From: Methanolobus psychrotolerans
GTDB lineage: Archaea > Halobacteriota > Methanosarcinia > Methanosarcinales > Methanosarcinaceae
NCBI RefSeq assembly: GCF_002243045.1
Contig: NZ_MBKP01000048.1
Coordinates: 1 to 32,020 of the forward strand
Direction of reading: 5' to 3'
DNA length: 32,020 bases
In this document: in pieces, positions 24,346 to 32,020 of the stretch
How the letters are laid out: each line of letters starts with the position of its first letter
Position numbering within the stretch: the stretch's first letter is position 1
Made by a program: the position numbers and the translations under genes
Notes under the pieces: generated by a model
Databases searched by the model: none
Seen by the model: the letters and a program-made list of their open reading frames with translations, nothing else
What the model was told of the DNA's origin: nothing

Positions 24346-25044
24346 ATGAACAATACCGAGATAGCACAAAAACTCGTAGAACTACTTGACCTTAGATATG
24401 AACCAGTGGCTGTAAAAATCATAAAGAAGGGAGAAACGATCCCGGATGGATTCCAAGTGCCAGAAGCCAATATAAGGCACTGTCAATCGATAATGATGGC
24501 AAGAAAAGGGGAATCTGTTTTCATTCCCGCCGAAAAACATGCATGTGTTGTAGGTGCTTCCAGTCTGGGACTGATTCCAACACCTCCTAAAGTCAAGGAA
24601 GGGGAGTTCCACGCCAACATAGGCATGTTCGACTGCGCCGATGCTGCTTCAAATATGATATCCCAGCGTTCTGCATTGGAAGAAGGAAGCACAATTGCCA
24701 CAGTTGTTTGTCCGCTGAAGGACTCTGAGCTTAAACCGGACGTAGTGGTTCTGGTGGATGTTCCAGAAACCCTTTACTGGCTTGTTCCAGCAGCAACTTT
24801 CTTTGAAGGAGGCAGGCAGGCATTCAGTACGGCAGCTTTTCAGGCTACATGTGTGGATTCTACAATCATTCCACTCCTCACAGGTAAAATGAACATGAGT
24901 CTGGGATGCTTCGGATGTCGCAGGGCAACAGATATCAAAAACGATGAAATGATAGCAGGAATTCCCTATGATAACCTGGGGAAAATGCTAGATGCTCTTG
25001 AGAAGATACATGGCGGACCCATGCAAAAAGCAAGGAAGCAGTGA
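24346..25044 (+). CDS. DUF169 family protein
   Basis: This 232-residue protein of the DUF169 family is frequent in methanogens and other anaerobes. It has RYEPVAVKIIKKGETIPDGF near the N-terminus, RHCQSIMMARKGESVFIPAEKHACVVGASSLGL (about 44-76), GMFDCADAASNMISQRSAL, and the C-terminal GCFGCRRATDIKNDEMIAGIPY. Conserved cysteines (in HCQS, HACVVGA and CFGCR) suggest metal or cluster binding, but no activity is established. It starts at ATG 24346. It has no close neighbour in the same direction, so it is probably monocistronic. Confidence 0.88.
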   Translation: MNNTEIAQKLVELLDLRYEPVAVKIIKKGETIPDGFQVPEANIRHCQSIMMARKGESVFIPAEKHACVVGASSLGLIPTPPKVKEGEFHANIGMFDCADAASNMISQRSALEEGSTIATVVCPLKDSELKPDVVVLVDVPETLYWLVPAATFFEGGRQAFSTAAFQATCVDSTIIPLLTGKMNMSLGCFGCRRATDIKNDEMIAGIPYDNLGKMLDALEKIHGGPMQKARKQ

Positions 25045-25122
25045 ACTTACAATTTTATTTAAGTTTACTTTTAATATATTTTTTTTATATTAACTCCATA
25101 AACTCCTCAATCCTGAATAATG

Positions 25123-25195
25123 AACCGCAGATACACACAGATACACGTAGATGATTGTTTTTGTAATAGGTTTTTATCTGAGTGCATCTACGGTT
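25123..25195. repeat. Hairpin repeat with 21-base imperfect inverted arms
   Basis: AACCGCAGATACACACAGATA (25123-25143) is complementary, with three mismatches, to 25175-25195 (TATCTGAGTG then CATCTACGGTT). The loop is about 31 bases. The text ACCGCAGATACACACAGATACACG resembles a dispersed intergenic repeat found in many prokaryotes, so it is probably a repeat or MITE-like unit. Confidence 0.65.
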
Positions 25196-25407
25196 TAGAT
25201 GTAATTTGAGAATATGACTGCCATATTTACTATATAGGGTTATATAGTAGCAGGGTGTAAAACCAACTTGGTAACTTTAAGTTGCCGAATAAATCATTCA
25301 TGCAAGGATGTACCACCCCTTGCTGAACGTGGGATGGGGTTACTTTCATGTTTTTTATTTTTAGAATGGGGAATAGTTTTTGTCCATTAATGGTGAATTA
25401 TCCGACT

Positions 25408-25577
25408 TTCCGCAGATGTCTAGAGAAAAACGGATATTTTCCTTTAGCGTACATTTACACATACTTATGTCAACTTGAAGTGATAATAAATGTTACTTCT
25501 CAATTGAATTGTGTTACTATTAATTGATAAATAATTGCAATCCAGATAATTGGCAAAATTCGAGGACATCTGCGGAA
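25408..25577. repeat. Possible MITE: 170 bases with 13-base terminal inverted repeats
   Basis: TTCCGCAGATGTC (25408-25420) and GACATCTGCGGAA (25565-25577) are perfect inverted repeats. The 144 bases between them are AT-rich and have no frame. GAATTAT occurs just outside on both sides (25395-25401 and 25583-25589) but not directly adjoining, so a target duplication is unproven. Confidence 0.5.
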
Positions 25578-25669
25578 TATAAGAATTATGATAGGACTGG
25601 TAATCTAAAAGTGATGGCCTTTATATATCTGATTTTAATTGTAATGGTAAAATAAGTAAAATATGTTTA

Positions 25670-25744
25670 TGGGGCCGGGATCGAGAATCGAACTCGAATC
25701 GTAGCCTCCACAGGGCTACAGGATAACCGCTACCCTACCCCGGC
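25670..25744 (-). tRNA. tRNA-His (anticodon GUG)
   Basis: The minus strand folds into a full cloverleaf. The acceptor GCCGGGG pairs with UCCCGGC (last pair G-U). The anticodon stem is UAGCC/GGCUA with loop CUGUGGA, anticodon GUG. The T stem is UCGAG/CUCGA with loop UUCGAUU. The discriminator is C73, as expected for tRNA-His, and CCA is encoded (25670-25672). The base before G1 is A, so the G-1 that histidyl-tRNA synthetase needs is not encoded and must be added after transcription. It lies downstream of thi4 on the same strand. Confidence 0.95.
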
Positions 25745-25752
25745 TCGAAGCA

Positions 25753-25773
25753 GGTGCTTTCCTTGAAAGCACC
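25753..25773. promoter_or_regulatory. Perfect 9-bp hairpin between thi4 and tRNA-His
   Basis: GGTGCTTTC (25753-25761) and GAAAGCACC (25765-25773) pair perfectly around CTT, 8 bases from the 5' end of the mature tRNA. It could end thi4 transcription (although no T-run follows on the minus strand), or be a structured 5' leader of the tRNA precursor. Confidence 0.6.
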
Positions 25774-25847
25774 CTATAGAGGTCCGTTTCTTAGATAAAT
25801 CTTTTCATTAGAAAATATTTTAAAACGGTACTATTTGCTTCTCTTGT

Positions 25848-26639
25848 TCAGATATCACCTGACTTTTTCAGCTTTTCAATCGCAATTTCAGCTGCCTTTT
25901 TACCTGACAACATCATTCCACCAAAGATCGGTCCCATTCGTGGTGCACCGGCAACAGCGTTTGCAGCCATTCCAGTAACTATAAGGCCGGGGTATACTTC
26001 TTTTGTCGTATCCATCAGTAGCCTCTCTCCTACGTCTGCCCACATGGGTTTTTCCCCGACAACTCTCAACTCTCCAAGTTCTGTGCCTGGTACTTTACGC
26101 TGGATGGTACTACATATTCCGGCATCATGTCCTGTTCCGTCAATAACTACCTTTGCGCGCACTGCGAGGGGGTCTACATGAAGGTGTGCCATAGACACCG
26201 GTCCCCAGTTAATCACAAGTCCGCATACGGTATCATTCTCACGGATCATTACGTCTTCCACATCAATCAAATTGAATATCTCCACACCTGCTCCGGTTGC
26301 ACCACAAATCAGCTTTGCAACGGATTCTATAGAACTTGCCACATAATATCCTTTTTCATATTCGTGGTAATTAATTCCAAAATCATCAAGAATATGTTTT
26401 GCGTCTTCTTGAACAACTATTCGAGGAAACATCATCCCTCCTCCCCACATTCCTCCGCCGATCGAGAGTTTCCTTTCAAAAAGAACAGTTTTCAGTCCTG
26501 CCTCACCAAGATATTTGGCAGCAACTAGATTTGAAGGCCCTCCTCCCACAAGTGCGACATCAACATCAGTATAATCAAGAAAAACTTTTGAAAATTCATC
26601 AACTATCGCCCTTGTAATTACAATCTCATCAAGTTCCAT
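25848..26639 (-). CDS. thi4: Thi4-family thiazole synthase / ribulose-1,5-bisphosphate synthase-like protein
   Basis: This 263-residue FAD/NAD-binding protein has the Rossmann loop [17 protein letters not shown] (about 29-45), then [35 protein letters not shown], and the C-terminal [38 protein letters not shown]. All are family hallmarks. Archaeal members make the thiazole part of thiamine from NAD and glycine. They are thought to use free sulfide and not to destroy their own cysteine. The position that should match yeast Cys205 does not appear to be Cys here (a Cys lies three residues earlier, in GICSTI), but my alignment is by eye. The ATG at 26639 gives the usual length. tRNA-His follows on the same strand. 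Confidence 0.92.
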   Translation of the reverse strand: MELDEIVITRAIVDEFSKVFLDYTDVDVALVGGGPSNLVAAKYLGEAGLKTVLFERKLSIGGGMWGGGMMFPRIVVQEDAKHILDDFGINYHEYEKGYYVASSIESVAKLICGATGAGVEIFNLIDVEDVMIRENDTVCGLVINWGPVSMAHLHVDPLAVRAKVVIDGTGHDAGICSTIQRKVPGTELGELRVVGEKPMWADVGERLLMDTTKEVYPGLIVTGMAANAVAGAPRMGPIFGGMMLSGKKAAEIAIEKLKKSGDI

Positions 26640-26721
26640 TTTATTTCCTCATCATTATTGATTTCAAACGGTTCTGATAAGTGCTATCTTCCTTAAAGTT
26701 AATGGGGCAGAACAGGCAGAT

Positions 26722-29034
26722 CTAACATTTCATTTTAATCTTTGCATCATGTTCAACATCAATTTTCCCATTGACCCTGGAATTAATCTTATCGTTAAAC
26801 CCGGCATCATCAAAGTTCGTTTGACCTTTTTTTAGCCTTACCCAGAAAACACTGCCCTTTCCCCCAGGGTTATCTTCCACACCTGTTGAACCTCCATGAA
26901 GTTCAGCTATCTTTTTAACAATAGCTAGGCCAAGACCACTGCCTTTGACTCCGCTCTTATTAACTCTCTTGAAGCGGTCAAAAACAAGTGGTTTGGCCTC
27001 GTCTTTTATTCCCTCTCCAAAGTCAGTTACATTTACTTTCCATTCATAATTGTAGTCTTCCACATCCACAATTATCTTTGTATTTTCCGGACTGTACTTT
27101 ATAGCATTTGATATGTAGTTTGCAAAGATCTCTTCAACAATAGGATTGAGCATGGCAGAGCAACTGCTATTTGCTTTCAATTCGAGGGTCATGTTCTTTT
27201 CCTGCAGACGATGGTCGAATTGTTCGATTACATTCTTCAGGATTGTCAAGATATCTATTCTGACAACATCAAGTTCTTCCATAGATTCCAGTTTAGCAAA
27301 CTTGGCAGCAGTTTCGATCATATCGATAAGTTTATCGTTGCTCTTCTGCATAGTTTTTATGAAATGTACTTTAGTCGGATCTTCTTCCATTTCCATAAGT
27401 AATTCGGAGTATCCTTTGATGTTCCCTGCAGGATTGAGGAGGTCATGGCGCATTATGTCTGTGAAAAGGTCTTTTAGTTCATTGGAATGGCGAAGTTCTT
27501 CTTCTACCTTTTTCCTATCATTAAGGTCCATTGTTGTTCCTGTAAATCTGAACGGCTCCCCGTTTTTATCCCACTCTGTCAATTTGCCTCTTGCAAGTAT
27601 CCACTGCCATTTCTCCTTGCTGTTCTTCACTCTGAATTCAGCCTCAAAGAATGGTGTTTTTCCTGTAAGGTGCTCATTGATGGTCTCCTTCACAATTTTG
27701 AGGTCATCTGGATGTGTCAGGTGCTTCCAGCTTTCAATGCTTTTATCGACATCTTTCACGTTGTATCCTATCATTTCAGCCCAGCGTTCATCATACATAA
27801 CCTCATTTGTCCTGAGGTTCCAGTCCCACATCCCAAGGTTTGCCCCTTCAAGTGCAAGTTCCATAACTTCTTTTGTTTTTGCAAGTATGGTTTCTATGTC
27901 TTTTCGCTTTGTGATATCACGTACTACTGCAAGTGCATAATTATGATGGTCCATGGTTGAGAATGTGACATTTATTTCAGCATGTAAGGTGCTTTTGTCT
28001 TTTCTTGTCAGGATCTTGTTTGGTTCCAGATATCTGTCTCCAAAAATATCCTGGAGGTCATTCTCCCAGAAATTATCATTGAAAAGTAAATGGATATCCT
28101 GTTTTTTCATGCTGAGGAATTCCTTCCGGGTATATCCAAGTTCCTGGCATGCGGTTTCATTTACATCTATAATGTTATTCTTTTCCATGTCAATGACAAA
28201 AATAAAGTCGTTGGATCTGTTTATGAGGTTTTTAAAAAGAGCTATCTCTTTAAGGAACGATTTATGATTTAGGGCCATACTTGTCAGTTCAGATACTACT
28301 TTCAGTGTATGGAAATATTTCTGGCAGTGTTCAGTAGTAACTGTATCACATTCTATGCTGATAAAACCAATGAATTCGCCCTTTGATTCCACCGGTACAA
28401 TAATGAGTGACTGCAGTCCGTTTGAAATAATGATGTCTCTTTCCCTGTCAGCATTTTCAAGAAGTTTAACATCCCTGGAGATATGGATTGTTTGTTTTTT
28501 CGTCAGTTTTTCCCTGATCCACGGGAAGTTTGAAAAGCCGACTTTTTCAAAGATGCTTTTCTGATTTGGATCTTTACCATTTTTCCATTGATGGGATAGG
28601 TATGCATTGCCATTGTTCTCATACAAGAAAAGATAACTTTGTTCTGCGTTGCAAAGTCTGGCTGTTTTCTCAAGTGTTTCCTGTATTGTCCCGTCAATAT
28701 CTTTTGGTGCGATGAATGTTGATATGAGTGACGATATCATATTCTCTATCTTTGCATTGCGTTGGATAAGGTACTCAAGTTCTTTATGTTTATCATTCAG
28801 TTCGACTATCTTTGTTTCCAGTTCTTTGTTCTTCTTTTCAATATGGTTGCTGGCATAGATGATTACTATGAATGTGCCTCCTATCAAAGCTGAACTGATC
28901 ACGATTGAACTTGTGTCTTTTGCAATTATAAATGGTGCAAGTAATACAAACCCGAATATGCAGACTATTAACAGAAATGCAATATTGGCCACACTGGGTA
29001 TTTTCATATTTTGTATTGTATGTTCTTTTTCCAT
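26722..29034 (-). CDS. Membrane sensor histidine kinase (2 TM, GAF, PAS, PAS, HisKA, HATPase)
   Basis: The protein has 770 residues. Two membrane segments lie at about 13-38 and 41-61 with almost no loop outside. A coiled stretch (about 64-96) follows. The GAF domain is at about 105-260, with FPWIREKL and SLIIVPVESKGEFIGFISIE. PAS1 is at about 268-378 (RSNDFIFVIDMEKNNIIDVN) and PAS2 with PAC at about 388-512 (GMWDWNLRTNEVMYDERW). HisKA has the acceptor His in DIMRHDLLNPAGNIKGYSELL. HATPase has N box ANYISNAIKYS, G1 DFGEGI and G2 GSGLGLAIVKK. The short extracellular part suggests cytoplasmic sensing through GAF/PAS. No response regulator is adjacent; many methanogen kinases are orphans. The divergent gene is an AAA ATPase. 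Confidence 0.93.
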   Translation of the reverse strand: MEKEHTIQNMKIPSVANIAFLLIVCIFGFVLLAPFIIAKDTSSIVISSALIGGTFIVIIYASNHIEKKNKELETKIVELNDKHKELEYLIQRNAKIENMISSLISTFIAPKDIDGTIQETLEKTARLCNAEQSYLFLYENNGNAYLSHQWKNGKDPNQKSIFEKVGFSNFPWIREKLTKKQTIHISRDVKLLENADRERDIIISNGLQSLIIVPVESKGEFIGFISIECDTVTTEHCQKYFHTLKVVSELTSMALNHKSFLKEIALFKNLINRSNDFIFVIDMEKNNIIDVNETACQELGYTRKEFLSMKKQDIHLLFNDNFWENDLQDIFGDRYLEPNKILTRKDKSTLHAEINVTFSTMDHHNYALAVVRDITKRKDIETILAKTKEVMELALEGANLGMWDWNLRTNEVMYDERWAEMIGYNVKDVDKSIESWKHLTHPDDLKIVKETINEHLTGKTPFFEAEFRVKNSKEKWQWILARGKLTEWDKNGEPFRFTGTTMDLNDRKKVEEELRHSNELKDLFTDIMRHDLLNPAGNIKGYSELLMEMEEDPTKVHFIKTMQKSNDKLIDMIETAAKFAKLESMEELDVVRIDILTILKNVIEQFDHRLQEKNMTLELKANSSCSAMLNPIVEEIFANYISNAIKYSPENTKIIVDVEDYNYEWKVNVTDFGEGIKDEAKPLVFDRFKRVNKSGVKGSGLGLAIVKKIAELHGGSTGVEDNPGGKGSVFWVRLKKGQTNFDDAGFNDKINSRVNGKIDVEHDAKIKMKC

Positions 29035-29174
29035 ACCATTTTAATATATAGTAATAATTACTATATTTATTATTCGTTTGCATATTTTGTTCAATCCTCT
29101 GTACTCTGCGAAACCTTTAAGGGTTAGGTTTAATAATTCCCTTAATTCATTTAGATATGTAGAAGAAAAAAGAG

Positions 29175-30302
29175 ATGATAGATATAGTAAGGACTGCCCA
29201 GAAAACTAGCCCTAAATCTAACAGAGAGTCGAATTCAGAACCCTCGGAGTGTACTGCAGAGTTCCTTGTACTGGAGCCGGCAGGTTATCCTATGGCCAGC
29301 ATACTTGACGAGTATCCCGAGATCGCCGATCCTGGTGTTTTTGAACATTATGCCAGAGAGCAGTGGAATGGTTGCACTGCTCATAAGGGTGATTATCTTT
29401 TTGACGGCCGAATGTACCCTGATTTTGCCTATAAGGTTAGTGATGTTGAGCCTCCGGGGTCAATCATCGGGCTGGATACGCATATCATTGTCAGGGATAC
29501 GGTCGTAAGCAGTGCTCCTGCAATAGAGTTCAGAAGTGATGTCACTTTTGATGATGTCATAGGGCAGCAAAGCGCGCGCCGGAAATGTAAACTGATAGAA
29601 CGTTTTCTGGAGTCTCCGGAAAAGTTCGGTAAATGGGCGCCCCGAAATGTCCTCTTTTTTGGTCCCTCGGGGACTGGAAAAACAATGCTTGCAAAAGCAC
29701 TTGCAAACAAGGCTCATGTGCCTATCATCCCGGTAAAGGCTACTGAACTCATTGGTGAATTTGTAGGCGAAGGTGCCAGACAGATACACCAGTTGTATGA
29801 GCGGGCGCAGGAGATGGCACCATGCATCATTTTTATCGATGAGCTGGATGCTATTGCTCTTGATCGCAGGCATCAGGAATTGCGCGGGGATGTTGCAGAG
29901 ATTGTGAACTCATTGCTTACGGAAATGGATGGTATCGTGGAGCGTCCGGGCGTATGTACTATTGGAGCTACTAACCGCACCGACACGATTGATCCTGCTG
30001 TAAGGAGCAGATTTGAAGAAGAGATCGAGTTCACCCTCCCGGATGAGAAAGAGCGTCTTGCAATTCTGGAGTCTAATGTACAGACCTTCCCGATACCGGT
30101 AACAGATATTGATCTGAAGGCTATATCAAAAATGACTGAAGGGCTTTCCGGAAGGGATATTGTTGGAAAGGTGCTTAAAACCGCGCTTCACAATGTGATC
30201 ATAGAGGACCGGGAGAGCGTAACTCAGGATGACCTTCTTGCTTCGGTTAAAAAATTGAAGAATATCCAGCCACCATCAAATGCCGATAGGATGTACATCT
30301 AA
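29175..30302 (+). CDS. AAA+ ATPase with unrecognised N-terminal domain
   Basis: This 375-residue protein has one classical AAA module at about 115-345: FDDVIGQQSARRKCKLI, Walker A FFGPSGTGKTMLAKALA, pore loop ELIGEFVGEG, Walker B CIIFIDELDAIA, and SRH TIGATNRTDTIDPAVRSRFEEEIEF. It is close to PAN/Cdc48/FtsH-type modules. Residues 1-110 are unlike the coiled-coil and OB of PAN or the N-domain of Cdc48. They are acidic and aromatic-rich (EYPEIADPGVFEHYAREQWNG, then DYLFDGRMYPDFAYKV) and may choose substrates. There is no HbYX tail for the proteasome (C-terminus DRMYI). A remodelling or unfolding role is inference. The start ATG 29175 is chosen for length. Confidence 0.85.
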   Translation: MIDIVRTAQKTSPKSNRESNSEPSECTAEFLVLEPAGYPMASILDEYPEIADPGVFEHYAREQWNGCTAHKGDYLFDGRMYPDFAYKVSDVEPPGSIIGLDTHIIVRDTVVSSAPAIEFRSDVTFDDVIGQQSARRKCKLIERFLESPEKFGKWAPRNVLFFGPSGTGKTMLAKALANKAHVPIIPVKATELIGEFVGEGARQIHQLYERAQEMAPCIIFIDELDAIALDRRHQELRGDVAEIVNSLLTEMDGIVERPGVCTIGATNRTDTIDPAVRSRFEEEIEFTLPDEKERLAILESNVQTFPIPVTDIDLKAISKMTEGLSGRDIVGKVLKTALHNVIIEDRESVTQDDLLASVKKLKNIQPPSNADRMYI

Positions 30303-30356
30303 TGGAACATCTTTTAAGGAATATCTTTTTAAATCTGACAAATATATCGGTGGACT

Positions 30357-30623
30357 ATGTCTGAGGTAAATGAATCTGACCGGTTTGAGTGTGTTGTCAT
30401 CAATGTGATTGATTCTCTTGTATGGAAGGGTGTGGTTGTCCAGGAGATGGGGTCCGGAGGACGTGTTTATTTTGGAAAGGTAGTGTCTGAAGGCTTCAAC
30501 TATGGTCCGGGAGATATTTTGTATATTGGCGTGAAACCTCTTCCTTATGAGCTTGAAGAAATGAAAATGGAAGTTTCCCTTTACGATGCTGATGATCGGA
30601 AACTTGACTGGACATTCCTTTAA
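30357..30623 (+). CDS. Conserved hypothetical 88-residue protein
   Basis: This is a small beta-rich, acidic protein: FECVVINVIDSLVWKGVVVQEMGSGGRVYFGKVV, then GDILYIGVKPLPYELEEMKMEVSLYDADDRKLDW. I do not recognise a family. A box A-like TTTTTAAAT lies about 25-30 bases before the ATG, so the mRNA may be nearly leaderless; GGTGG is close to the ATG. It follows the AAA ATPase by 54 bases on the same strand and is convergent with rnz. There are no cysteines, membrane segments or signal peptide. Confidence 0.7.
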   Translation: MSEVNESDRFECVVINVIDSLVWKGVVVQEMGSGGRVYFGKVVSEGFNYGPGDILYIGVKPLPYELEEMKMEVSLYDADDRKLDWTFL

Positions 30624-30641
30624 ATCCATTTCATTTCGTTT

Positions 30642-31583
30642 TTATGATATTTCTTCTGGTTCTTTGTTTTTGTCCCTGTAGGGAATGTCAAGTTCCATCA
30701 GATCCTCGGCGGCGACTACATTTTCAAATACTTTTTTTGCTTCCTCAAGCAGTTGCGTGGCATCATCTGAGTATCTGGAACTTATATGCGTGAGGGCAAG
30801 TTTCAGAACATTTGCTTCCTTTGCCAGGGTGGCAGCTTCCTGTGCAGTTGAATGCATGGATTCGATTGCCCAGTCCTGCTGATCATTTGCAAGTGTGGAG
30901 TCGTGTATCAAAAGATCTGCATTCTTGCTTGCTTCCAGGATTGTTTTGCATGGGCGGGTGTCTCCTGTGTATACGATTTTTCTACCTGGGCGGCTTTCTC
31001 CGACCACGTCTTTAGAGTGTATTATTTTTCCATCCACTTCAACAGATTCTCCGTTGTGAAGTCTGGAAAAAAGTGGTCCGGGTGGAACTCCAAGGTCGAT
31101 GGCTTTCTGGCGGTTGAACTTTCCAATCCTTTCATTCTCTATGAGCGCATACCCCAGACTAGGTATACTATGTTCTGTTTTAATGGCCATGATTGAGTAA
31201 TCTTTCCTTTTGATCACATCTCCAGGGTTCATGTCTATGGCGTCTATCTCAAAACGCAGTTTATAATAACCCAGGGCGCTTAGTATCCTGGCAAACTCGT
31301 GTATCCAGTGAGGGCCGTATATCTTCAATGGCTCGGTTCTTCCGTGGAATGACATTGTCTGTATAAGTCCGGGAATTCCAAGTATGTGGTCTGCATGGAA
31401 GTGAGTTATGAATATGGATGATAATGCTTTCATCCCTGTCTTTGCCCGCATCATTTGTTGTTGAGTGCCCTCTCCACAATCAAAGAGTATAAGCTCACCT
31501 TCACGGTTAACCATGATGGCCGAAGGATTGCGTTCCGGGGTTGGAAGGGACCCCCCTGTTCCAAGAAAAGTTACACGAAGCAT
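30642..31583 (-). CDS. rnz: Ribonuclease Z (tRNA 3' processing endonuclease)
   Basis: This 313-residue metallo-beta-lactamase-fold nuclease of the short RNase Z type cuts tRNA precursors after the discriminator. It starts LRVTFLGTGGSLPTPERNPSAIMV. The metal motif is ITHFHADHILGIPGLIQTMSF (HxHxDH, about 63-68). The PPGPLFSRLHNGESV region is the family's substrate arm area. IVYTGDTRPCKTI holds the Asp ligand and LALTHISSRYSD the last His. Length and order fit archaeal RNase Z. The tRNA-His here has CCA encoded, so it would depend less on this route. An IS200-type element ends 35 bases upstream of the ATG, inside what should be the rnz promoter. Confidence 0.96.
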   Translation of the reverse strand: MLRVTFLGTGGSLPTPERNPSAIMVNREGELILFDCGEGTQQQMMRAKTGMKALSSIFITHFHADHILGIPGLIQTMSFHGRTEPLKIYGPHWIHEFARILSALGYYKLRFEIDAIDMNPGDVIKRKDYSIMAIKTEHSIPSLGYALIENERIGKFNRQKAIDLGVPPGPLFSRLHNGESVEVDGKIIHSKDVVGESRPGRKIVYTGDTRPCKTILEASKNADLLIHDSTLANDQQDWAIESMHSTAQEAATLAKEANVLKLALTHISSRYSDDATQLLEEAKKVFENVVAAEDLMELDIPYRDKNKEPEEIS

Positions 31584-31617
31584 AGTTCTATATAAGTCTT
31601 TGAATTATTTATGAATT

Positions 31618-32020
31618 TGGAGTAAGAAGACCACCGTTTTCAAACTCACATTAAATAGTAGATTTAATGGGAGTTCCAGTTCTCTGAACTGGAACAGGTG
31701 GATGAATTACGTCCCCCATTGGAACTACCATCTATGTATTTCTTAATTGTTTCAGCAGACACTTGACCATGAGTTCCAACATAATAACTTGGTGACCAAA
31801 GATGATTTCCCCAAAATTCTTTTTTTCGTAATTCAGGGAATTTCTGGAACACTCTCTTTGCAGTAACTCCTTTCATAATCTTAACAATATCAGTAGGTGC
31901 TATGAATGGTTGTGTAGATATGAAAAGATGGATATGTTCAGGCATGACTTCAAGTTCAAGAATTTCCCATTCCTTAGAATCAGCAATTGTTCTTATTTGG
32001 TCATCAAGAAATTCCTTTAA
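31618..32020 (-). mobile_element. IS200/IS605-type element, terminal part (runs off window)
   Basis: The element starts near 31618 (TGGAGTAAGAAG), where similarity to the reverse complement of 16739-16841 begins. It contains the subterminal hairpin (31643-31656 with 31662-31675, one mismatch) and a second perfect hairpin GTTCCAGTTC/GAACTGGAAC (31673-31682, 31686-31695). TnpA follows and continues past 32020, so it is unknown whether tnpB is present. Confidence 0.75.
31664..32020 (-). CDS. tnpA: TnpA, IS200/IS605 tyrosine (HUH) transposase, partial
   Basis: The minus-strand frame is open to the window edge, giving about 118 residues: LKEFLDDQIRTIADSKEWEI, then the HUH motif MPEHIHLFIS. APTDIVKIMKGVTAKRVFQKFPELR, WGNHLWSPSYYVGTHGQ with the catalytic-region tyrosines, and SAETIKKYID follow. 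The N-terminal part (usually VYxLNYHLVF) lies outside the window. The ATG at MPEH is internal, not the true start. The last 20 residues (GRNSSTCSSSENWNSH) are read through the terminal hairpins, so the coding end and the transposition end overlap. Confidence 0.9.
   Translation of the reverse strand, partial: LKEFLDDQIRTIADSKEWEILELEVMPEHIHLFISTQPFIAPTDIVKIMKGVTAKRVFQKFPELRKKEFWGNHLWSPSYYVGTHGQVSAETIKKYIDGSSNGGRNSSTCSSSENWNSH

Larger units (their letters stand above)
25045..25669. other. Gene-free region with two inverted-repeat structures
   Basis: No protein gene is seen in these 625 bases. They hold a hairpin-forming repeat (25123-25195), a segment with GTACCACCCC and GGGGTTAC (about 25299-25346) that can pair weakly, and a 170-base segment bounded by a 13-base perfect inverted repeat (25408-25577). 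It looks like a landing site of small mobile or repeat elements between DUF169 and tRNA-His. Confidence 0.5.

Noticed and set aside
26127-26528. Plus-strand open frame of 133 codons in thi4
   Set aside because: It is antisense to a well-supported Thi4 protein and shows no domain.
27146-27940. Plus-strand open frame of 264 codons across the sensor kinase
   Set aside because: It is Ser/Phe-rich and antisense to the PAS/HisKA region; the kinase frame carries all recognised motifs.

Overview
The window looks like chromosomal DNA of a methanogenic archaeon of the Methanosarcinales, probably a methylotrophic, salt-tolerant type near Methanolobus or Methanococcoides. The exact genus is inference. 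The evidence is a complete formylmethanofuran dehydrogenase operon, an F420-linked siroheme reductase (Fsr type), CfbA-type short chelatases, an archaeal GHMP-type shikimate kinase, multi-PAS/GAF methanogen histidine kinases, archaeal box A promoters, and GAGGTGAT-like ribosome binding sites. Coding DNA is moderately GC and intergenic DNA is very AT-rich.

Layout. 1-1972 is a decaying region. The 3' end of an IS1634-like transposase has cut into a PAS-GAF histidine kinase that also carries two in-frame stops, and a fragment of another kinase ATPase domain lies on the opposite strand. 1988-4569 encodes a two-subunit 2-oxoacid oxidoreductase. 4881-6759 holds a KaiC-like ATPase and a response regulator whose only sensible start codon is AUU or AUC. 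6756-8346 is a leftward purE, chorismate mutase, shikimate kinase group, followed by a DUF1638-like gene.

9107-9659 is a long regulatory leader with a palindrome, a box A and a large nested hairpin. It precedes fmdF-A-C-D-B-fdhD (9660-15778), the first step of CO2 reduction or last step of methyl oxidation, translationally coupled to a sulfurtransferase-like cofactor maturation protein. 15914-20251 contains two intact cfbA copies and a third 3' fragment around fsr, interrupted by an internally deleted IS200/IS605 element and a broken NifX-like gene. Siroheme made through a duplicated chelatase may feed Fsr.

20298-25044 holds a short GNAT protein, two tandem COG0523/G3E metallochaperone-like GTPases (one with a long His-rich tail), a NifX-like protein and a DUF169 protein. 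25045-25669 has no gene but contains two inverted-repeat structures. It is followed by tRNA-His(GUG) and thi4 on the minus strand. 26722-30623 holds a membrane histidine kinase, an AAA ATPase with an unrecognised N-terminal domain and an 88-residue unknown protein. The window closes with rnz and the 3' part of an IS200/IS605 TnpA that continues past the edge. The end of that element matches the deleted element at 16.3-16.8 kb.
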